Part shown: in pieces, positions 8,552 to 16,053 of the stretch
Layout: each line of letters begins with the position of its first letter
Numbering within the stretch: position 1 is the first letter of the stretch
Assembly: GCA_035637595.1 (NCBI GenBank)
Contig: DASPWW010000108.1
Coordinates: 1 to 28,899, forward strand
DNA length: 28,899 nt
Source of the DNA: DASPWW01 sp035637595
GTDB taxonomy: Bacteria > Actinomycetota > Thermoleophilia > Solirubrobacterales > 70-9
Reading direction: 5' to 3'
Made by a program: the position numbers and the translations under genes
Notes under the pieces: generated by a model
Told to the model about the DNA's origin: nothing
The model's input: only the letters and a program-made list of their open reading frames with translations
The model's database searches: none

Positions 8552-9031
8552 CTAGTGGTGGTACTGGTGGACGACGGCGTGGCCGGTGCCGCGGGCGATC
8601 ATGTAGCGGTTGGCGAGCCACGCGAACGGGAACGCGATCGCGAAGCCGCCGGCGATGCTGGCGTAGAAGAGCGCGTCGTCGAGCCCGGCGTCGATCGCGC
8701 CCGGCCACACGACGACCGTGAGGTTGTCGATCGCCTCCATGATCGTGATCGAGACGGTGTCGGCGGCGAGCGCCGTCGAGACGACGACCCCCGCCGCGAG
8801 GCCGGCCTTGACGAGCGGCATCGCGGTGAGCCCGAAGCCGAACGTGTAGGCGAGCGCGATCGCGAGCGCGAGCTGGGGCACGTTGCCCCATCCGAACGCG
8901 GTCGCGATCGCCATGCCCACCAGCTCGCCGATCGCGCAGCCGGTGAGACAGTGGACGGTCGCGCTCGTCGCGAGCCCGTTCAGCCCTGCGCCGGGTTCGT
9001 GAGTATGGGCGGTCGCCTGCTGGATGGGCAG
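8552..9031 (-). CDS. DUF4396 membrane protein behind a CsoR-like operator
   Basis: The core has three to four hydrophobic segments (LALAIALAYTFGFGL, AGLAAGVVVSTALAA, ALFYASIAGGFAIAFPFAWLANRYMI) and a final HAVVHQYHH rich in His. It resembles DUF4396 proteins. The first canonical start is GTG at 8920 (122 aa), but the frame is open further upstream and encodes a His/Cys-rich stretch (HTHEP, ATVHCLTGCAIGE) that I recognise as part of the family. I therefore place the start at the in-frame CTG at 9031, which lies 6 nt after a TATGGT hexamer; an in-frame stop lies farther upstream. The start codon is uncertain. His and Cys in the N-terminus and the metal-type operator suggest a role in metal or sulfur stress, but this is inference. 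Confidence 0.72.
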   Translation of the reverse strand: MPIQQATAHTHEPGAGLNGLATSATVHCLTGCAIGELVGMAIATAFGWGNVPQLALAIALAYTFGFGLTAMPLVKAGLAAGVVVSTALAADTVSITIMEAIDNLTVVVWPGAIDAGLDDALFYASIAGGFAIAFPFAWLANRYMIARGTGHAVVHQYHH

Positions 9032-9037
9032 GAGCCT

Positions 9038-9057
9038 ACCATACCCCCCAGGGGTAT
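9038..9057 (-). promoter_or_regulatory. CsoR-like operator overlapping a -10 box
   Basis: The plus strand reads ATACCCCCCAGGGGTAT at 9041-9057, a 7-bp inverted repeat (ATACCCC/GGGGTAT) with a 3-bp centre. C-run/G-run dyads flanked by ATA/TAT are typical of CsoR/CstR-family repressors, which answer to Cu(I) or persulfides. On the minus strand the right-hand edge merges with TATGGT (9038-9043), the likely -10 of the DUF4396 gene, so a bound repressor would block this promoter. No csoR gene is in the window. Confidence 0.65.
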
Positions 9058-9070
9058 TCCTCTCCCTAAC

Positions 9071-9763
9071 TCAGGGGCTGAGCCGGAACGGCGGGTACTT
9101 GTCGGTGGCCAAGATGGCGACGTACGCCTCCACGCGGATGCTCCAGCGGAAGACGCCCTCGTTGTAGTCGAAGATCCCCCGCGGATACCTGCCCGTGAAC
9201 AGGATCGCGAACCACGCGCCGATGGTCGCGAAGAACGCCCCGATGTAGAGGAAGGCCAGCACGATGTAGTGCGGGATCGCCAGCAGCCACTTGACGAGCG
9301 GTAGCCAGCGGTTGAGGTCGCGCTCGGCGTCGGGGTAGGTGATGTCGAGGCGCAGCCACTGGTGCTCGTCGGTGGACGGGTACTTGTCGTTCATCAGGAA
9401 CAGGTACGTGACCACGCGGTTGGAGAACCGCGTCAGCTCGAGGTTCCAGTCGAACCACCAGCGCGGGTACTTCTGGCGGAACAGGATCATGATCAGCGTC
9501 GCGGCGATCAGCACGCCGCCGGCGCCCACCGAGAACGACGTGGTTGTATCTCCGGCGTAGGCCGAGTAGTTGCCGCCGCCGCTGACCAGGCTGAGGACGA
9601 TGAAGATCGGGATCGCGGCGAAGAACCGGAAGAACGTCGAGACCCGGCTCAACTCGCGGTCGGGGTATTCGACCGTGAAGGTGACCGGGTATTCGTCCGT
9701 CGCAGCCGGTGCGGGCGGTGGCGGGGGCGGCGGTGGCTGGGGTGGCGTAGCGGATTGCTCCAT
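9071..9763 (-). CDS. Double DUF4389 membrane protein
   Basis: The 230-residue protein starts at ATG 9763 with a very strong AAAGGAGGAG ribosome-binding site. The longer frame to 9841 lacks such support. After a proline-rich N-terminus with a run of nine prolines come two DUF4389-type units: each has a YPD motif, a hydrophobic segment (FFRFFAAIPIFIVLSLV; WLLAIPHYIVLAFLYIGAFFATIGAWFAILFTG), a RYPRGIFDYN/KYPRWWFDWN motif and a final aromatic stretch with KYP. I expect three or four membrane segments. DUF4389 proteins have no established function. It lies 39 bp upstream of the DUF4396 gene on the same strand, with the CsoR-like operator in between. Confidence 0.85.
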   Translation of the reverse strand: MEQSATPPQPPPPPPPPAPAATDEYPVTFTVEYPDRELSRVSTFFRFFAAIPIFIVLSLVSGGGNYSAYAGDTTTSFSVGAGGVLIAATLIMILFRQKYPRWWFDWNLELTRFSNRVVTYLFLMNDKYPSTDEHQWLRLDITYPDAERDLNRWLPLVKWLLAIPHYIVLAFLYIGAFFATIGAWFAILFTGRYPRGIFDYNEGVFRWSIRVEAYVAILATDKYPPFRLSP

Positions 9764-9850
9764 GGCACTCCTCCTTTGCTGGCGCCGGGGCGCCGTCGCC
9801 TTTGTGAGATGGAACCTATCGCGCAGCCAGGACGGTGGCAATCGGCGCGA

Positions 9851-10591
9851 TCATCCGCGCATCGCGGCCCGCTGCGCCGACTCGTGGGCGGCGTCCTCGA
9901 GCGCGTCGTCGAGCGGCTCCAGCGCGGGCTCGCGCCCCTCACGCCGCCCGATCGCGATCGCGATCAGCCTGTCCGCGAGCCATGCGTTCTTGGGCAGCAG
10001 CGGCCCGTGCAGGTAGGTGCCGAGCATGTTGAGGCGCCGCACGCCCTCCCAGCCGTCCTTGTCGTTGTTGCCGTGGCCGCGCACGACGCGGCCGAGGGGC
10101 TCGGCGTCGGAGCCGAGGTATGTGCGGCCGCCGTGGTTCTCGAACCCCGCCACGGTGCGCGAGCCGTCGCCCAGATCGAGCTCGATCGCGACGTTGCCGA
10201 TCAGGCGCGGTCCGGGCTCGCGGACCGTCTCCAGGTCGGCGAGGCCGAGCCCGGGGATTCGGCGCTCGCCGAGCTGGTAGGAATGGCCGAGGAGCTGGTA
10301 GCCGCCGCACACGGCGAGCAGCGCGGCGCCGTCCTCGACCGCATCGGACAGCGCCTCGCGCTTCGTTGCGACCATGTCCTCGGCGACGAGTACCTGATCG
10401 CGGTCCTGGCCGCCCCCGACGTAGATCAGGTCGTGGGCCGAGGGGTCGAAGCCCTCACCGGGCCCCGCAGAGGCGTAGGAGAAGCCGATCCCGCGCCATT
10501 CGCAGCGACGCTGCAGGAAGATGATGTTGCCGCGGTCGGCGTAGATGTTCATCTGAGCGGGATAGAGGGCCAGCAGGCGCAGCTCGCTCAT
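9851..10591 (-). CDS. gatD: Lipid II isoglutaminyl synthase, glutaminase subunit GatD
   Basis: The 246-residue protein is a class I (cobBQ-like) glutamine amidotransferase. The nucleophile Cys95 sits in LLAVCGGYQLLG and the matching His195 in GTYLHGPLLPKN. GatD frees ammonia from glutamine and passes it to MurT, which amidates D-Glu of lipid II to D-isoglutamine. Motifs NIYADRGN and IYVGGGQD are typical. Its ATG overlaps the stop of the methyltransferase gene by 4 nt (ATGA). It is the last gene of the four-gene operon. Confidence 0.94.
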   Translation of the reverse strand: MSELRLLALYPAQMNIYADRGNIIFLQRRCEWRGIGFSYASAGPGEGFDPSAHDLIYVGGGQDRDQVLVAEDMVATKREALSDAVEDGAALLAVCGGYQLLGHSYQLGERRIPGLGLADLETVREPGPRLIGNVAIELDLGDGSRTVAGFENHGGRTYLGSDAEPLGRVVRGHGNNDKDGWEGVRRLNMLGTYLHGPLLPKNAWLADRLIAIAIGRREGREPALEPLDDALEDAAHESAQRAAMRG

Positions 10592-11367
10592 CGCGCCTCC
10601 CCGGGGTCGTCGCCGTTCGCGTGGCGCAGAAGGATCGCCGTCGAGCCGACGTGATCCGCGGTCTGGGGGATCGGCTTGCGGCTCGCGGGCGACAGCCCGG
10701 CAGCTCGCGCCTCGGACTCGAAGCGCTCGGGATCGAGGACGTCAAGCCGCACGACATGCCGCTCGTCATGCAGCTCGCCCGATGGCGAGACGGCCTGGCG
10801 CAGGCGCTCGACGACGAGGCTCGAGCCCTCGGCGCGCACGCTCATCGGAAGGCTCGAGAACACCCACCCGTCGCGCTCTCGGACGTCGGGAAGCGGAATG
10901 TCCTCGGCGCTCCCCCAGGTCGCCGGCCGGTCGGTGGGCGGATCGACGAGCGCCGCCGCGACGAGACCGTCCGGCGCGAGGTGGGACCTTGCGGCGGCGA
11001 GCATCGCCGCCCGGCCCGCCGCACCCTCGAGCAGCTGAACGAGCTGCATCGGAGCCAGGATCAGGCCGAATTCGCCGTCAAGCTCGAACCGCCGCGCGTC
11101 GGCCACGGCCGTGTGCACCTCGAGCCCCTCGGCCGCGGCGCGCTCGCGTAGAGCGGCGACGAGCGCGGGATCGTTGTCCAGGGCCCAGACCTCGTGACCG
11201 AGCCGGGCGAGGTGCAGCGCAACGCGCCCCGTCCCGCAGCCGAGATCGAGCACCGGGACGCGCCCGGCGGCGAGCTCGGCCCACAGCGGCAGGTCGGCGC
11301 GGTAGGGGCCGTGCTCGACGTCGTCCCAGATGGCGGCATCGCATTCGCTGGAGCCGGAGCCGATCAC
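10588..11367 (-). CDS. Class I SAM-dependent methyltransferase between murT and gatD
   Basis: The 259-residue protein has motif I VLDLGCGTGR (39-48), an acidic residue in motif II (WALDNDP, about 63) and the later VADARRFELDGEFGLILAP strand. These are standard Rossmann-type SAM methyltransferase marks. The GTG at 11367 overlaps the murT stop by 4 nt and its own stop overlaps the gatD start by 4 nt, so its place inside the MurT/GatD operon is fixed by coupling. The substrate is unknown. The context suggests a cell-wall precursor, a lipid or one of the operon proteins. The frame continues far upstream only as a shadow of murT. Confidence 0.85.
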   Translation of the reverse strand: MIGSGSSECDAAIWDDVEHGPYRADLPLWAELAAGRVPVLDLGCGTGRVALHLARLGHEVWALDNDPALVAALRERAAAEGLEVHTAVADARRFELDGEFGLILAPMQLVQLLEGAAGRAAMLAAARSHLAPDGLVAAALVDPPTDRPATWGSAEDIPLPDVRERDGWVFSSLPMSVRAEGSSLVVERLRQAVSPSGELHDERHVVRLDVLDPERFESEARAAGLSPASRKPIPQTADHVGSTAILLRHANGDDPGEAR

Positions 11368-12740
11368 GCCCAGTACTCCCGAGCCAGGCCGCGGTTGGCG
11401 AGCAGGGTGCGAAGCTCGAGCAGGGCGGTGTAGGTGGGGAGGGCGAAGAGGTGGCCGTCGGCCGCCTCGACGGCGGCGTCGAGCGAGCGCGCGACGTCCT
11501 CCTCGACCTCGATCGCGCCCTCGTCCCAGCCGGCGTACTTGAGCCGCACCGCCATCTCGGGGGCGCGCGTTCCGGCGCAGGCCACGCGGCGCACGTGCCC
11601 GGCCAACAGCTCGAAGTCCGCGTCCCAGACCCAGGAGACGTCGCGCCCGTCGGCGATGCGATCGTTGAGCGCGATCCAGAGGTCGATCCCGTCGCGGTTC
11701 GACTCCAGCCGCAGCGTTCGCAGCACCTCGTTGGCGCCCGCAGGGTTCTTGATCAGCAGGATCGAGAGCGGCGTGCCGGCGACGTCGATCGTCTCCACGC
11801 GCCCGAAGACGGCCCGCATCGACTCGAGTCCTGCGCGAATCTGCTCGATCCCGAGCCCCAGGCGCAGGCCGGCGGCGATCGCGGCCAGGGCGTTGTAGAC
11901 GTTGTAGACGCCCGGGAGGGGGAGACGGAGGCGGAGCTCGCCCTCGGGTGTGCGCACCGCGACCCGGGAGCCGCCGATCCCCTCGAGCTCGATCTCGGTC
12001 GCGGTGACGTCGGGCTCGGGGCGGTCGGCGTGGCAGCGGGGGCACGAGTAATGGCCAAGATGGCCGACGAAGGCGCGCTCGTACTCGTACGCGGCGCCGC
12101 AGCGCCGGCAGTGCTTCGCGTCGTGGGCGTGCTGGAGCTCGGGGAGCGCCTGGGAAGGGTCCTCGATGCCGAAGTACGTGACCCCGGGGCGGCGGCGCAG
12201 CTCGCGGTCGCGACCCAGGTCCGCGACCAGCGGGTCGTCTGCGTTGAGCACGAACTCCGTTTCGCCGGCACGGGCCTCGACGAGCTTTGCCCAGTCGTCG
12301 GCGAGGCGCTCCAGCTCGCCGTAGCGGTCGAGCTGGTCGCGAAACAGGTTGGCGAGCACGAGCAGCTTCGGATCCAGCTCGGAGGCGACCTGCGGCAGCC
12401 ACGCCTCGTCGACCTCGAACAGACCCTCGGTGCCGCGTTGCTCGAGCAGCGCGGTGGCCACCCCCCAGGTCATGTTCGAACCCGCGCGATTGTGGACTGG
12501 GGCGCGCCCGGAGGCGCCGAGCGCGGCGGAGATCATGCCGGCGGTCGTCGTCTTGCCGTTCGTCGCGCTGACGATCGTCGACCCGTCGGTCAGCGACGAG
12601 CCAAGGCGGGAGATCGCGTCGGGCGCGAGGCGCAGCAACAGCCTTCCAGGGAGCGTCGTCCCGCCGCCGCGCCCGCTGCGCCGGCTGAGCGCCCCGGTCG
12701 CGCGCGCGAGTGCCAGCTTCGGCCCGAAGAAGGCGCTCAC
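11364..12740 (-). CDS. murT: Lipid II isoglutaminyl synthase, Mur ligase-like subunit MurT
   Basis: The 458-residue protein has a Mur-ligase P-loop SATNGKTTT (58-66), a four-Cys zinc ribbon inserted in the middle domain (Cys211, Cys214, Cys233, Cys236), GVYNVYNALAA, KNPAGANEVLR, and the C-terminal DUF1727 motif DGRDVSWVWDADFE with the catalytic Asp. With GatD it amidates the glutamate of the peptidoglycan stem on lipid II. It begins at GTG 12740, overlapping the lipid-kinase stop by 4 nt (GTGA), and ends in a 4-nt overlap with the methyltransferase gene. Confidence 0.95.
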   Translation of the reverse strand: MSAFFGPKLALARATGALSRRSGRGGGTTLPGRLLLRLAPDAISRLGSSLTDGSTIVSATNGKTTTAGMISAALGASGRAPVHNRAGSNMTWGVATALLEQRGTEGLFEVDEAWLPQVASELDPKLLVLANLFRDQLDRYGELERLADDWAKLVEARAGETEFVLNADDPLVADLGRDRELRRRPGVTYFGIEDPSQALPELQHAHDAKHCRRCGAAYEYERAFVGHLGHYSCPRCHADRPEPDVTATEIELEGIGGSRVAVRTPEGELRLRLPLPGVYNVYNALAAIAAGLRLGLGIEQIRAGLESMRAVFGRVETIDVAGTPLSILLIKNPAGANEVLRTLRLESNRDGIDLWIALNDRIADGRDVSWVWDADFELLAGHVRRVACAGTRAPEMAVRLKYAGWDEGAIEVEEDVARSLDAAVEAADGHLFALPTYTALLELRTLLANRGLAREYWA

Positions 12741-13630
12741 GCGGAGTCGGCCGCAGGCGCGATCACGCGCAGGGCGCGGGGCAGCACCCGGACGGTGGCG
12801 GGCAGGTCCGCCAGGTGGTCGCCGTCGGCGTAGACGGCGAAGTCGCGGTCGGCGCGGATCTCGACCTCCGCCGCGCGCAGGATGGTGACCTCGTCGTTGT
12901 CGACGTGAGCGCCCTTGAACACCTTGGGGAGGCTAGCCAGGAACCGCAGCTTGCTGACGTGGGTGGTGTAGACGACGTCGAGCCGCCCGTCGTCGAGCTC
13001 CGCGTCGGGTGCCAGGAACATCCCACCCCCGTACGCCTTGCTGTTGGCCGCGGCGACGGAGTAGCCGCTGAAGTCGGTCGTGGTCCCATCGGTGACGATC
13101 GTGAAGCGCGCCGGCTTCCACTGCGCCAGCGCCTTGAGCGCCGCATAGAGGTAGACCAGGTTGCCCTTCACGAGCCGAGCCTCGTTGGCGATCCGGTTGG
13201 CGTCGGAGTCGAAGCCGCAGCTCGCGATGCCGAGGAAGCGGCGATCGTTGACCTCCCCGACGTCGATCGCCCTGCTGTCGCCCGCCGCTATGACGTCCAC
13301 CGCCCCGGGGATCTCCCGCGGGATGCCGAGCACGCGCGCGAGGTCGTTGCCGCGCCCGCCCGGCAGGATCCCCATCGGCACCTCTCCGCCAGCGAGCGCG
13401 CCCCCGACCTGGCCGATGAGCCCGTCGCCGCTCAGCACGACCGGGATCTCGCCTGACTCGGCCGCGGCCTTCGCCTCGTCGAGGCCGTGCTCGAGCCCCT
13501 GGGTGAGCACCAGCCGGTACTCGAGGCCATGCCGCCGGAATGCCTCCTCGACCTCGGGCAGCGCTTCGGCCGCGCGGCCGCGGCCAGCCGACGGATTGAC
13601 GAGCAGTAGATGGTGCTGTCGCTCGTTCAT
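12737..13630 (-). CDS. Diacylglycerol kinase family (YegS/DgkB-like) lipid kinase
   Basis: The 297-residue protein has the family phosphate-binding motifs NPSAGRG (12-18), LSGDG (66-70) and PGGRGND (90-96), the two-domain layout with a beta-sandwich C-terminal part (VAAANSKAYGGGMFLAPDAELDDGRLDVVY) and the terminal YADGDH. It phosphorylates a lipid hydroxyl such as diacylglycerol. The usual GGDGT is changed to SGDGL, and the usual PGGTGND to PGGRGND. It is first in the murT-methyltransferase-gatD operon, which suggests recycling of diacylglycerol or undecaprenol-like lipids in envelope synthesis. A TAGATT hexamer lies 6 nt before its ATG. Confidence 0.9.
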   Translation of the reverse strand: MNERQHHLLLVNPSAGRGRAAEALPEVEEAFRRHGLEYRLVLTQGLEHGLDEAKAAAESGEIPVVLSGDGLIGQVGGALAGGEVPMGILPGGRGNDLARVLGIPREIPGAVDVIAAGDSRAIDVGEVNDRRFLGIASCGFDSDANRIANEARLVKGNLVYLYAALKALAQWKPARFTIVTDGTTTDFSGYSVAAANSKAYGGGMFLAPDAELDDGRLDVVYTTHVSKLRFLASLPKVFKGAHVDNDEVTILRAAEVEIRADRDFAVYADGDHLADLPATVRVLPRALRVIAPAADSA

Positions 13631-13645
13631 AGGGAGAATCTAGTC
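13631..13645. promoter_or_regulatory. Overlapping divergent leaderless promoters
   Basis: Only 15 bp separate the ATG of the lipid-kinase operon (minus) from the GTG of the cyclase gene (plus). On the minus strand TAGATT (13642-13637) ends 6 nt before ATG. On the plus strand GAGAAT (13634-13639) ends 6 nt before GTG. The two -10 boxes share bases, so both messages would be leaderless and RNA polymerase could bind only one side at a time. Confidence 0.5.
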
Positions 13646-14989
13646 GTGGCCGCCCCGACGCCGGAGACCCGCTACGCGCGCAGCGGCGAGTTCAGCATCG
13701 CCTACCAGGTCGTGGGGGAGGGCGAACTGGACCTGTTCTACGTCCCCGGCTTCGCCTCCCACCTCGAGGTCTTCTGGGAGGAGCCGCGCTATTCGCGCTT
13801 CCTGCACCGCCTCGGGTCGTTCAGCCGCCTGATCTTGATCGACAGGCTGGGCACGGGGCTCTCGGATCGACTGCCGCCTGACCGGACCGCGACGGTGGAG
13901 CAGCGCATGGACGACATCGTGGCCGTGATGGACGCCGTGGGCGTTGAGCGCGCGGCCATGGTCGGATGGTCTGAAGGCACGATCCCGTGCACGGCTTTCG
14001 CCGCCACCTATCCCGAGCGGACGACCTCGCTCGTTACCTACGGGGGGTTTCCCCGCATCCTCGAGTCCAAGCAATATCCGTGGGGCGCGTCACCCGAGGC
14101 GTACGACCGGTGGGCGGAGAAGCTCCGGGAGATCTGGGGACAGTCGAGTGACGCGCTGCGCTACTGGGCCCCGAGCGTCGCTCAGGAGGAGGACGCGCGG
14201 CAATGGTTCTTGCGCTACAACCGGCTCGCGGCGAGCCCGGGGGCCGCGTTCGCGCTGTGGAACGCGCTCCGTGATACCGATGTGACCCAGATTCTCGCGT
14301 CGGTACGCGTGCCGACGCTGATCCTCCACCGGAGCGGGGACACCCTCGTCCCCGTCGAGTGGAGCCGACTGATGGCCGAGCGCATCCCGGGCGCCAAGCT
14401 GATCGAGTTCCCGGGCAAGGATCACCTGTGGTGGTTCGGCGACCAGGACGCGATCGTCGACGAGATCGAGGAGTTTCTGACCGGCGCTCGCCACGCCCCC
14501 GAACCCGATCGGGTGCTGTCCACGGTCATGTTCACGGACATCGTCGGCTCGACCGAGCGCGCCGCCGAGCTGGGGGACAGCGACTGGCGCTCGCTGCTCG
14601 AGCGCCACGACTCGATCGTCCGCCGCGAGCTCGACAGCCACCGCGGCCGCGAGGTCAAGGCCACGGGCGACGGCTTCCTGGCGACGTTCGACGGGCCGGC
14701 ACGAGGCATCCGCTGCGCGGGCGCGATCGCCGACGCCGTGCGCCCGCTCGGGATCGAGATCCGCGCCGGGCTGCACACCGGCGAGTGCGAGGTGATCGGC
14801 GAGGATGTCGGCGGGATCGCGGTCCACACCGGCGCGCGCGTCTCGGCCAAGGCCGGCCCGGGCGAGGTCCTGGTCTCGCAGACCGTCAAGGACCTGGTCG
14901 CCGGCTCGGGGATCGAGTTTGAGGACCGCGGGACCCACCAGCTCAAGGGCGTCCCCGGCGAGTGGCGCCTGTTCGCGGTCGCGGGCTAG
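13646..14989 (+). CDS. Alpha/beta hydrolase fused to a class III nucleotide cyclase domain
   Basis: The 447-residue protein has an N-terminal alpha/beta hydrolase (about 1-275) with nucleophile Ser109 in VGWSEG, an Asp in HRSGDTLVP and a His in GKDHLW, so the triad looks complete. A class III cyclase homology domain follows (about 280-447): FTDIVGSTE with the first metal Asp, KATGDGF with the second, GLHTGE, and AVHTGARVSAKA, where the transition-state Asn of classic cyclases is His and the Arg is kept. The hydrolase part may sense a small ester or lactone and control cAMP or cGMP synthesis. I prefer GTG 13646 over the 13610 start, because the earlier one overlaps the divergent gene and lacks a promoter. 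Confidence 0.9.
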   Translation: MAAPTPETRYARSGEFSIAYQVVGEGELDLFYVPGFASHLEVFWEEPRYSRFLHRLGSFSRLILIDRLGTGLSDRLPPDRTATVEQRMDDIVAVMDAVGVERAAMVGWSEGTIPCTAFAATYPERTTSLVTYGGFPRILESKQYPWGASPEAYDRWAEKLREIWGQSSDALRYWAPSVAQEEDARQWFLRYNRLAASPGAAFALWNALRDTDVTQILASVRVPTLILHRSGDTLVPVEWSRLMAERIPGAKLIEFPGKDHLWWFGDQDAIVDEIEEFLTGARHAPEPDRVLSTVMFTDIVGSTERAAELGDSDWRSLLERHDSIVRRELDSHRGREVKATGDGFLATFDGPARGIRCAGAIADAVRPLGIEIRAGLHTGECEVIGEDVGGIAVHTGARVSAKAGPGEVLVSQTVKDLVAGSGIEFEDRGTHQLKGVPGEWRLFAVAG

Positions 14990-15023
14990 GCCATGGCGGC
15001 CCGTCTCCAGCGATCTACCGAGC

Positions 15024-16004
15024 TCATGCGGGCGGAACGACCAGCTCTGCGACCACCGCGCGGTGGTCGGTGCGGGGTAGATCGTGGACCGAGACGTCCG
15101 CCACCCATACCCGTTCGTCGACGAGGACGTGGTCGATCGTCACCGGTGGGAAGATCCGGTTGGAGGGCCACGTCGGGCTGAGTCCCGCACCGGCTGCGTC
15201 GGCGGCGTCGACGTAGCCGGTGTTGATGAGATCGCGGAGCGGGGCGTGGTCGAGCGTGGCATTGAAATCGCCCGCGAGCAGTCGAATCGCTCCCTGCGGG
15301 TTCGCCACTGGAAGGGCGTCGAAGTCCGCGAACCAGCCGTCGACCTGTGACGAGCCTTTGGGAGGCGGCGTGTGGACGACCATTACCTCGATCGCCGGGG
15401 CGCCTGGCACGTCGAGGTTGGCGGTGGGCCAGGCGAATCCGACGCTGCCCGTGGTCGTGAGATCGGGCGCGCGCAGCGGGTATCGGGAGTACAGGCCACT
15501 CCCGGAGGCGGTCGCGCCCGGAGCAAGGGCCTGCTCGGGGAGGAGGTCATCGAGTCCGGCGCGTCGCAGACCGCGCACCGCGCGGGAGGTGAGCTCCTGG
15601 ACGCTGAGCAGGTCCACGTCCTGGTCTCTGACGAGCCCGACGAGGGCCTCGGGGTCCGCGTTGCCGTATCTGAGGTTGGACGTCATGACGGTCAGGTGCG
15701 GTCCGGACGGCGGCTGGTCGGGGCCCTGCCCGGAAAGCGCACGCGGCACGACGAGGATCGCGAGTGTCACGGCGATGGCGGCACAGAGCGCGGCTGCCAG
15801 CCGGAAGCGCAGCAAGAGCGCCGCGATCAAGGCGGTCGCGGCGACAACGGGTACGTACGGCGTGTAAGCGATCAACGGGACGAGCGGATAGCCGCGCTCG
15901 AGCCCGAACAGTCGAACCGCCGTCCACGCGGTCCCCAAGACGATCAGCGCCCAGAGCGTCGCCGCGGCGATGGTGCGCCATGTCTTGGCGGTCGGGAGGC
16001 GCAC
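15024..16004 (-). CDS. Membrane-anchored endonuclease/exonuclease/phosphatase family protein
   Basis: The 326-residue protein has three hydrophobic N-terminal segments (about 11-32, 42-64, 68-88) and then an EEP domain facing outwards. Metal-site and catalytic motifs are SNLRYGN, SVQELT, GDFNAT, IDHVLV and the terminal TDHRAV. This VanX-like/DNase I-like arrangement of membrane helices plus EEP domain is common in actinobacteria. The substrate may be nucleic acid, a phosphoester lipid or sugar phosphate. The GTG at 16004 follows TAACCT (16019-16014) by 9 nt on the minus strand. Confidence 0.88.
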   Translation of the reverse strand: MRLPTAKTWRTIAAATLWALIVLGTAWTAVRLFGLERGYPLVPLIAYTPYVPVVAATALIAALLLRFRLAAALCAAIAVTLAILVVPRALSGQGPDQPPSGPHLTVMTSNLRYGNADPEALVGLVRDQDVDLLSVQELTSRAVRGLRRAGLDDLLPEQALAPGATASGSGLYSRYPLRAPDLTTTGSVGFAWPTANLDVPGAPAIEVMVVHTPPPKGSSQVDGWFADFDALPVANPQGAIRLLAGDFNATLDHAPLRDLINTGYVDAADAAGAGLSPTWPSNRIFPPVTIDHVLVDERVWVADVSVHDLPRTDHRAVVAELVVPPA

Positions 16005-16013
16005 AGGCGCTTG

Positions 16014-16045
16014 AGGTTAGTTAGCGCCGGGCGGGCCGCTACCTT
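16014..16045. promoter_or_regulatory. Divergent -10 hexamers for EEP protein and cyclophilin genes
   Basis: Minus strand TAACCT (16019-16014) precedes the GTG at 16004 by 9 nt. Plus strand TACCTT (16040-16045) precedes the ATG at 16054 by 8 nt. The 49-bp divergent gap has no Shine-Dalgarno sequence on either side, so both genes look leaderless. Confidence 0.5.
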
Positions 16046-16053
16046 GGCCGCCC

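Noticed and set aside
10782..12833. Open frame of 683 codons on the plus strand over murT
   Set aside because: Antisense to MurT and the methyltransferase, which show catalytic motifs. No domain is recognisable.
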